Of a stretch of 64,000 nucleotides of DNA, positions 56,314 through 64,000 are shown piece by piece (the first letter of the stretch is position 1; each line of letters opens with the position of its first letter). The position numbers and the translations under genes were made by a program. The notes under the pieces were generated by a model, which was not told the origin of the DNA, ran no database searches, and worked only from the letters and a program-made list of their open reading frames with translations. Origin of the DNA: Aeromonas dhakensis (GTDB lineage Bacteria > Pseudomonadota > Gammaproteobacteria > Enterobacterales > Aeromonadaceae); the NCBI RefSeq assembly GCF_000820305.1, contig NZ_CDBH01000045.1:372001-436000 (forward strand), in the 5' to 3' direction.

Positions 56314-57017
56314 AGTGTCATGCTCCCCGCCTGCCAGCAGCCGGCCGCCAGTGGTTGCCGACTCAGCTGGGTCAGCGTCGTCAGGAATTTGCTTCTCGGC
56401 CACTCCTCTATTCCCATGGTGGCCAGAAAGTCGTTCTGCATCTGGCAATCGATCAGGGCCCCGTTATGCCGGGCAAAGTGCTGGCAGAGGGCTACCATGG
56501 CCAGCTTGGCGCCGTTGTCGATGCGACTGAACATGGACTCGCCACAGAACACCCGGCCGAGGGAGAGGCCGTAGAGGCCGGCCTGCAGCCGGCCATCCTG
56601 CCAAATCTCGACGGAGTGGGCATGGCCAAGGCGGTGCAGTTGTCGATAGGCGTCGATCATGGGTGTGCTTATCCAGGTTCCACTGGCACTGCGACGGGGG
56701 GCGGCGCAGGCCGCTATCACCTCATTAAAGGCGCGATCGATGGAAATATCGAATGGGGTTCGGCGGATAAATTTGCGCAGGCTGCGGCCGATGTGCAGTT
56801 GCGTCGGCAGTACAACGCCTCTGGGATCGGGTGACCACCACAGCAGCGGCTGGTGGGGTTCGTTCCACGGGAAGATCCCCTTGTGGTAAGCTGCCAGCAA
56901 ACGGGCGGGGGAGAGATCGCCACCGATCGCCAGCAGGCCGTTGGGTTCATCCAGGGCGTGCTCGGGGTCGGGAAACCAGCACAGCTCATCATCCAATTGG
57001 GTAAGATAGCGAGACAT
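56310..57017 (-). CDS. aat: Leucyl/phenylalanyl-tRNA-protein transferase
   Basis: 235 residues. Aat adds Leu or Phe to proteins with N-terminal Lys or Arg. The family motifs are GLLAIGGDLSPARLLAAY, GIFPWNEP, LLWWSPDPRGVV, and the catalytic region AGLYGLSLGRVFCGESMFS. ATG 57017 matches the usual start (MSRYLTQLDDELCWFPDP); more upstream codons would overlap the next gene. Diverges from the glycine-zipper gene with only 19 bp between starts. Confidence 0.96.
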
Positions 57018-57036
57018 AAGGCAACGAGGTTCATAG

Positions 57037-57507
57037 ATGAAGGCCATTATCCTGATAGTATCCAGCTTGTTCTGCTTTGTCACTGCGCCCGCCTGGGCCC
57101 AGGTCTACGAGCGCAATACCGCCAGGCCCGTGAATCAGGTGGTGTTTGGCCAAGTTGAAACGGTGCGCAACATTACCCAGCGTCAGATCCTGGAGTCCGA
57201 GCGTTCAGGCTGGAAAACCCTGGGCGGCGCCGTACTGGGTGGTCTGCTTGGCAACCAGTTCGGTGGCGGCCATGGTCGGGAAATCGCCACTGCCGTCGGG
57301 GCTCTGGCGGGCGCCGCTGCGGCGCAGCAGTATCAATCCGGCGGCACAGTGGTGGAGAACAAGCTGGTGGAACTGCTCATTCGCAACGAACAGAACGGGC
57401 TGGTCAACGTCATTCAGGATTACGATCCGGCCATGGTATTCATGAACGGTGACAAGGTGCGCATCCTCTATTTCGACGATGGCGTGCGGGTCGACAAGAC
57501 CTACTGA
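57037..57507 (+). CDS. Glycine-zipper 2TM domain exported protein
   Basis: 156 residues with a cleavable signal (MKAIILIVSSLFCFVTAPAWA). The middle is a glycine zipper of two short hydrophobic helices (LGGAVLGGLLGNQFGGG and IATAVGALAGAAAAQQ), as in SlyB/Pcp-type envelope proteins. There is no lipobox Cys, unlike many relatives, so it is probably periplasmic or outer-membrane associated without lipid. Function unknown. Its promoter must lie within or next to aat because the gap is only 19 bp. Confidence 0.8.
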   Translation: MKAIILIVSSLFCFVTAPAWAQVYERNTARPVNQVVFGQVETVRNITQRQILESERSGWKTLGGAVLGGLLGNQFGGGHGREIATAVGALAGAAAAQQYQSGGTVVENKLVELLIRNEQNGLVNVIQDYDPAMVFMNGDKVRILYFDDGVRVDKTY

Positions 57508-57614
57508 GCAGGGCTGTGGCATGACGGGGAGGTAACAGGAGGGGAACCCGACGTGTGCCCGGGGAGGGGCTGCGGTCGGGCGGTACTACACGACGAGCAT
57601 CCGGGATGGTGCGA

Positions 57615-58862
57615 TCAGGCCGCTGAGCCTTGAGACACTATCTTGTCACGACCGGTGTTCTTGGCCTGATAGAGCAGGCGATCCGCTTCGCTCAATGCCT
57701 CGTCCATGGAGACGCGCCCGACCTGGATCACCCCGAAACTGGCGCGAACGAACAGCGGCGTTTCCCGTGACAGCGGTTGCTGGCGCATCTGCTGGCGCAA
57801 CCCTTCCAGCCGCTTGAGCAGCACGGGCACGGTGCAGTGAGGCACCATCAGGGCAAACTCCTCGCCGCCAAAGCGGGCGATCATGGCATCGGGGAAGAAC
57901 TGGGTGAGCAGACGGGTGAGGTGACACAACAGCTGATCGCCGATGGCGTGACCCCAGTGATCGTTGACCTGCTTGAAGTGATCTACATCGAGCACGCACA
58001 GTGCAAGCGGCGTCTCCTGGCGCTGGTGTTCCTCGAACCATTTTTGACCCTCGTTGAACCAGTAGCGCCGGTTGTAGAGCCCGGTCAGGTAGTCACGATT
58101 GGCCGACTCCTGGATGCTGTTGAACTGCTCCAGCGCCTCCAGATTGTGGCTGACCCGGCACTGCAGCTCTTCCGGCTCGAACGGCTGGTTGAGGAAGTCG
58201 TTGGCACCCTGTTTGAGGTAGCGGGCGGAGAGGCCGCGTTTGTCCGACACCGAGATCCCGATGATGGCGAGCTGCTGCTTGCTGTAGCGCTCGCGCAACA
58301 TGCGTACCAGGCTGATCCCGTCAATTTCTGGCATATAGTAGTCGACCAGCACCAGCCGGATGGCTGGGTTCTGTTCGAGCTGGGCCAGCGCTTCACGGGC
58401 ATGGCTCGCCTCGTGCACCTGCAGCAGTTGCTTGCGCAGCTGGGCCATGGTGCGGTGGCGGGAGGTACGGGAATCATCGACCACCAGCACTTCGATGCGC
58501 TGGTTGAGGTAGAGGCGATGGACCAGGCTGACGGCATACTGCAGGGAGTGGCGTGAATCTTTCATCACGTAATCGAGCACCCCGGCCTCAAGCCAGGCTT
58601 CCCGTTTCTCCTCGCTGATGTCGGCGGTGAGGATCACCACCGGCAGGCCGCGCTCCAGCAATACCTTGACCGCTTCTCCGCTGGGGGCATCCTGCAAGGT
58701 GAGATCCACCAGGGCAACCACATACTCTTCTCCCCGGCAGTGTCGGGCCCCTTCCAGGGTTTCGAACGCATCGATTTCCAGCCCGGTTTGCTGGGCAATG
58801 GCCTGGATCAGCATGCGACGAATAGTCAGACTATCCTCGACAATCAATATTTTCTGTTTCAT
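57615..58862 (-). CDS. Diguanylate cyclase response regulator (REC-REC-GGDEF)
   Basis: 415 residues. REC1 spans about 1-120 (ILIVEDSLTIRR, acceptor Asp in ALVDLTL, Lys in YVMKD). REC2 spans about 123-240 (EVLVVDDSRTSR, LVLVDYYMPEIDG), but the usual Lys before Pro-Phe is Gln (FLNQPF). The GGDEF domain ends the protein with an active-site RFGGEEFAL and NDHWGHAIGDQLL, so it should make c-di-GMP. No RxxD inhibitory site precedes GGEEF. No partner histidine kinase is nearby. Confidence 0.92.
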   Translation of the reverse strand: MKQKILIVEDSLTIRRMLIQAIAQQTGLEIDAFETLEGARHCRGEEYVVALVDLTLQDAPSGEAVKVLLERGLPVVILTADISEEKREAWLEAGVLDYVMKDSRHSLQYAVSLVHRLYLNQRIEVLVVDDSRTSRHRTMAQLRKQLLQVHEASHAREALAQLEQNPAIRLVLVDYYMPEIDGISLVRMLRERYSKQQLAIIGISVSDKRGLSARYLKQGANDFLNQPFEPEELQCRVSHNLEALEQFNSIQESANRDYLTGLYNRRYWFNEGQKWFEEHQRQETPLALCVLDVDHFKQVNDHWGHAIGDQLLCHLTRLLTQFFPDAMIARFGGEEFALMVPHCTVPVLLKRLEGLRQQMRQQPLSRETPLFVRASFGVIQVGRVSMDEALSEADRLLYQAKNTGRDKIVSQGSAA

Positions 58863-58878
58863 CCGGCTCCTTAAAGCA

Positions 58879-58906
58879 AAAAGGCATGCCTTGCGGCATG
58901 CCTTTT
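58879..58906 (-). terminator. Terminator of trxB
   Basis: AAAAGGCATGCC pairs with GGCATGCCTTTT around a 4-nt loop; read on the minus strand it ends in TTTTTGC. It separates trxB from the cyclase gene transcribed in the same direction. Confidence 0.85.
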
Positions 58907-58919
58907 ATATCCCTTGTGC

Positions 58920-60693
<1,774 letters not shown>

Positions 60694-60722
60694 TTGACAG
60701 GATTTGTGACCATAATTATAAA
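60694..60722 (+). promoter_or_regulatory. Promoter of lrp
   Basis: A near-consensus promoter: TTGACA (60694-60699), 17-nt spacer, TATAAA (60717-60722). Transcription would start about 38 nt before lrp. Confidence 0.8.
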
Positions 60723-60766
60723 ATGACTGGTGATTCTTACCAAAAAATAGCCAAAGGATGGAATAA

Positions 60767-61258
60767 ATGATGGAAGCTAAGAGTCGGCTAAAGGATTTGG
60801 ACAGGATTGACCGCAACATTCTGAATGAGCTGCAAAAGGATGGCAGAATTTCGAACGTTGAGTTGTCCAAACGTGTTGGCCTGAGTCCCACACCGTGTCT
60901 GGAACGGGTTCGTCGCCTCGAGCGACAAGGGTATATCGAAGGATATGCCGCCATTCTGAACCCTCATTATCTGGATGCGTCTCTGCTGGTATTCGTGGAA
61001 ATCACCCTCAATCGCGGTGCCCCGGATGTATTTGAACAGTTCAACAAGGCTGTTCAGGTGCTCGAAGAAATCCAGGAGTGCCATCTGGTCTCCGGCGATT
61101 TCGACTATCTGCTCAAGACCCGAGTCAGCGACATGTCGGCCTACCGCCGCCTGCTGGGGGAAACCCTGCTGCGTCTGCCCGGCGTCAACGACACCCGCAC
61201 CTACGTGGTGATGGAAGAGGTCAAACAGAGCAGTCGGCTGGTGATCAGCACCCGTTGA
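60767..61258 (+). CDS. lrp: Leucine-responsive regulatory protein
   Basis: 163 residues, almost identical to E. coli Lrp from memory. The N-terminal helix-turn-helix is LDRIDRNILNELQKDGRIS with LSKRVGLSPTPCLERVRRLE; the C-terminal RAM domain binds leucine (LVSGDFDYLLKTRV, LPGVNDTRTYVVMEEVK). It is a global regulator of amino-acid metabolism. Two ATGs in tandem (60767 and 60770) follow AAGGA. Confidence 0.97.
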   Translation: MMEAKSRLKDLDRIDRNILNELQKDGRISNVELSKRVGLSPTPCLERVRRLERQGYIEGYAAILNPHYLDASLLVFVEITLNRGAPDVFEQFNKAVQVLEEIQECHLVSGDFDYLLKTRVSDMSAYRRLLGETLLRLPGVNDTRTYVVMEEVKQSSRLVISTR

Positions 61259-61307
61259 GTTGGGTTATGCTGTGGCTTGCCAGCCTTGCGACAAGTCACG
61301 ACATTCA

Positions 61308-61340
61308 GAAACGAGCGGCCGGTCCGCTCGTTTCTTCTTA
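61308..61340 (+). terminator. Terminator after lrp
   Basis: GAAACGAGCGG pairs with CCGCTCGTTTC around CCGGT, followed by TTCTTAT. Confidence 0.75.
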
Positions 61341-61459
61341 TCGTGCCGGTTGTGAATACGGTCGGCACATCGGGCACTGGCTGACAACCGGTGGGCTTTT
61401 CAGGGATACTAGGCCCCCTTATCCCCCTGCATTACATGTTTTCAGAAAGGAGCCGGAGT

Positions 61460-63988
61460 TTGGCCGATAAAAAGCTGTTTACTCCTTTATCAGGTACACA
61501 ACGGATCTTCGAAGCCGTCTTGATCGCCATCACCCTGATGGCTGCCTATCTCTTGCTTGCCCTGTTGTCCTACCACCCCGCCGATCCCGGTTGGTCCCAG
61601 ACCTCCTGGCAAGGGGAGGTGAAGAACCTCGCCGGCAGCGCGGGGGCCTGGCTCGCCGATATCACCATGTTTACCTTCGGGGCTTTCTCCTACCTGGTGC
61701 CCCCCCTGGTCGTGCTGCTTGGCTGGAGCTTGTTCTGGCGCCCGAGCCGCCTGCTCGATGTGGACTACCTCACCCTGTCGGTGCGCATCGTCGGTTTCAT
61801 CCTGACCGTGCTCGGCATGTCCGCCATCGCCAGCATGAACTTCAACGATCTGCAGAATTTCTCCGCCGGCGGCCTGGTGGGGGACGTCATCTCCTCCGCC
61901 GTGGTGCCGCTGTTTGGCGGCGTCGGGGCCAACCTGCTGCTGCTCTGCTTCGTGGCCACCGGCATCACCCTGTTTACCGGCTGGTCCTGGCTCACCATCG
62001 TCGAGCGGATCGGTGCCGCCTGCACCGGCTCGGTCAGCGCCGTTTATCACTTTCCTGCCACCCTGGGCCGCTGGCTCACCGGTGGCTGGCGCCAGCCCCG
62101 TTACGAGGGGCCGGATCCCCTGTTGGAAGGGGGCGTAGGTGCCATCGAGCTGGGTGACGACGAGGAGGATGAGCCGCATACCGGCTGGACCCGTCGCCCA
62201 AAGGAGAAGGTGACCGCCAAGGGCCAGAAGGCCAAGTCCGAGGAGTGGCTGCCCGAGCTCGACGAGGATACCTTCCAGTTCGATCCGCAGTTTGACGACG
62301 ACGATGATGACGCGCCTGCGCCGGTTACCCGCACCAAGCGGGCCGCCGCGACCGGCGCCCGTCGTCAGCCCGCGCTGGTGACGGCCGATGACGAGGACGA
62401 TGATCTCGACTTGCCCTGGGCCGAAGGGGATGAGGAGGCGCCGGTCCCGGCTGCCCCAACTCCTGGCAAGCCCAAGCGCCGTCTGCAACCAGGGCTGCCC
62501 CCCTTGCCGAGCATCGAGCTGCTGGACCGTCCGCCCGCCAAGACCCAGATGATGAGCAAGGACGAGCTGGAACGCATGGGCCGGCTGGTGGAGGCGAAAC
62601 TCGCCGACTACAACGTGCAGGCCAAGGTGGTGGGCGTCTATCCGGGCCCCGTCATCACCCGCTTTGAGCTGGATCTGGCGCCCGGCATGAAGGCGAGCAA
62701 GATCACCAACCTCTCCCGTGACTTGGCCCGTTCTCTGTCGGCCAGCAGCGTGCGGGTGGTGGAGGTGATCCCGGGCAAGACTTATGTGGGGATCGAGCTG
62801 CCCAACCGGGTGCGTCAGACCGTCTACCTGCGCGAGACCCTCGACTGCGAGGCGTTCTCGGGCAGCCGCAACCCGCTCACCATGGGCCTGGGTCAGGACA
62901 TTGCCGGCGAACCCGTGGTGGTGAACCTCGCCAAGATGCCCCACCTGCTGGTGGCCGGTACCACCGGCTCCGGCAAGTCGGTGGGGGTGAACACCATGAT
63001 CATCTCCATGCTCTACAAGTCGACGCCGGACGATCTGCGCTTCATCATGATCGACCCCAAGATGCTGGAGCTGTCGGTCTACGAAGGGATCCCCCATCTG
63101 CTGACCGAGGTGGTGACCGACATGAAGGACGCCGCCAATGCCCTGCGCTGGTGCGTGGGCGAGATGGAGCGTCGCTACAAGCTGATGTCGGCGGTCGGGG
63201 TGCGCAACCTCAAGGGCTACAACGACAAGGTGCTGGCGGCCATCGAAGAGGGCGACCCCCTGCTGGATCCGCTGTGGCGTCCGGGCGACTCCATGGATCA
63301 GATGCCGCCTGAGCTGGAAAAACTGCCCCATATCGTGGTGGTGGTGGACGAGTTTGCCGACATGATGATGATCGTCGGCAAGAAGGTGGAAGAGCTTATC
63401 GCCCGTATCGCCCAGAAGGCGCGGGCGGCCGGTATCCACCTCATTCTCGCGACCCAGCGTCCGTCGGTGGATGTCATCACCGGCCTCATCAAGGCCAACA
63501 TCCCGACCCGTATCTCGTTCCAGGTGTCGAGCAAGATCGACTCCCGTACCATCATCGACCAGGGTGGGGCCGAATCCCTGCTCGGCATGGGCGACATGCT
63601 CTACATGCCGGCCGGTACCTCCAACCCGACCCGGGTGCACGGCGCCTTCGTCGATGACCACGAGGTGCACAAGGTGGTGGCGGACTGGAAACTGCGCGGC
63701 GAGCCGAACTACATCGAGGAGATCCTCTCCGGTGAGTCGGGCGGCGAGGGCGGCAGCGGCGAATATGGCGGTGGTGACGACGAAGAGCTCGACCCCCTGT
63801 TCGACGAGGCGGTGGCCTTCGTGGTGGAGTCGCGCCGTGGTTCCACCTCCAGCGTGCAGCGCAAGTTCAAGATTGGTTACAACCGGGCGGCCCGTCTCAT
63901 CGAACAGATGGAAAACCAGGGCATCGTCAGCGCCCCGGGCGGCAATGGTCAGCGCGACGTGCTGGCCCCGCCGCCGGTGCGGGACTAA
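61460..63988 (+). CDS. ftsK: FtsK, DNA translocase of the divisome
   Basis: 842 residues. Four to five membrane helices occupy about 1-190; an acidic, Pro-rich linker (runs of Asp/Glu) spans 230-350 and is much shorter than in E. coli. The RecA-type motor follows, with Walker [13 protein letters not shown] and Walker [14 protein letters not shown], then [15 protein letters not shown]. The gamma domain at the end ([22 protein letters not shown]) recognises KOPS. TTG 61460 is preferred because AAAGGAG lies 8 nt upstream and the product begins [15 protein letters not shown] 61436 is possible. The downstream gene is cut off by the window end. Confidence 0.95.
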   Translation: MADKKLFTPLSGTQRIFEAVLIAITLMAAYLLLALLSYHPADPGWSQTSWQGEVKNLAGSAGAWLADITMFTFGAFSYLVPPLVVLLGWSLFWRPSRLLDVDYLTLSVRIVGFILTVLGMSAIASMNFNDLQNFSAGGLVGDVISSAVVPLFGGVGANLLLLCFVATGITLFTGWSWLTIVERIGAACTGSVSAVYHFPATLGRWLTGGWRQPRYEGPDPLLEGGVGAIELGDDEEDEPHTGWTRRPKEKVTAKGQKAKSEEWLPELDEDTFQFDPQFDDDDDDAPAPVTRTKRAAATGARRQPALVTADDEDDDLDLPWAEGDEEAPVPAAPTPGKPKRRLQPGLPPLPSIELLDRPPAKTQMMSKDELERMGRLVEAKLADYNVQAKVVGVYPGPVITRFELDLAPGMKASKITNLSRDLARSLSASSVRVVEVIPGKTYVGIELPNRVRQTVYLRETLDCEAFSGSRNPLTMGLGQDIAGEPVVVNLAKMPHLLVAGTTGSGKSVGVNTMIISMLYKSTPDDLRFIMIDPKMLELSVYEGIPHLLTEVVTDMKDAANALRWCVGEMERRYKLMSAVGVRNLKGYNDKVLAAIEEGDPLLDPLWRPGDSMDQMPPELEKLPHIVVVVDEFADMMMIVGKKVEELIARIAQKARAAGIHLILATQRPSVDVITGLIKANIPTRISFQVSSKIDSRTIIDQGGAESLLGMGDMLYMPAGTSNPTRVHGAFVDDHEVHKVVADWKLRGEPNYIEEILSGESGGEGGSGEYGGGDDEELDPLFDEAVAFVVESRRGSTSSVQRKFKIGYNRAARLIEQMENQGIVSAPGGNGQRDVLAPPPVRD

Positions 63989-64000
63989 GGCTCACCCCTC

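Overview
The window is about 64 kb of GC-rich gammaproteobacterial chromosome. Gene content and order point to Aeromonas, in the A. hydrophila/A. dhakensis neighbourhood: queC-queE, a lysine-riboswitch NhaC-type transporter next to hns, tdk, an hcp-vgrG-Rhs island joined to a vipA-to-vasL type VI secretion (T6SS) cluster, then folD, cspD/clpS-clpA, infA, bpt-aat, trxB, lrp and ftsK. The genus call is inference from family resemblance and synteny; no database search was possible.

Layout. 1-9.2 kb is housekeeping: the 3' end of pyrF, a rhombosortase-like protease diverging from a DTW-domain tRNA-modification gene, queC and queE, a DUF3820 protein, a cobalamin adenosyltransferase, hns, a lysine riboswitch with its transporter, tdk, a QEGLA-motif (DUF1704) protein and ybjN. 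9.2-9.7 kb holds tRNA-Ser(GGA), with an unusual leader that can pair with the tRNA itself, and a structured GC-rich segment ending in a terminator.

9.86-48.5 kb is the T6SS island. It opens with hcp, vgrG, a DUF4123 adaptor, a 1622-residue Rhs effector with a swapped-in toxin tip, and its presumed immunity gene. A Sel1-repeat lipoprotein follows, then the structural operon tssB-tssC-tssE-tssF-tssG-tagH-tssJ-tssK-tssL-clpV-vasH-vasI-vasJ-tssM-vasL. It closes with a PAAR gene, a second vgrG nearly identical to the first over 1.7 kb, a 1046-residue effector with three apparent peptidoglycan-degrading modules plus an EF-hand, and two small exported proteins that look like immunity proteins. VasH is a sigma-54 activator. 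Sigma-54 promoters (GG-N10-GC) sit in front of hcp and in front of the PAAR-vgrG operon, and each has a matching palindrome upstream (CGCAAYNNRTTGCR). These palindromes are strong candidates for the VasH enhancer, linking the two effector operons to the regulator in the central cluster.

48.6-50.6 kb is mobile-element debris: an IS3-family element with a 3-bp target duplication and a frameshifted transposase, sitting against the decayed remains of an IS481-type transposase. 50.6-51.1 kb is a tRNA operon on the minus strand (Pro, Arg, His) with a clear promoter.

51.2-64 kb is conserved backbone: folD, cspD, clpS-clpA, infA, bpt-aat, a glycine-zipper protein, a double-receiver diguanylate cyclase, trxB, lrp and ftsK. 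Bpt and Aat add Leu/Phe to protein N-termini, ClpS recognises those residues and ClpA unfolds the substrate, so most of the bacterial N-degron pathway lies together here. No CRISPR array, prophage or replication origin was seen.
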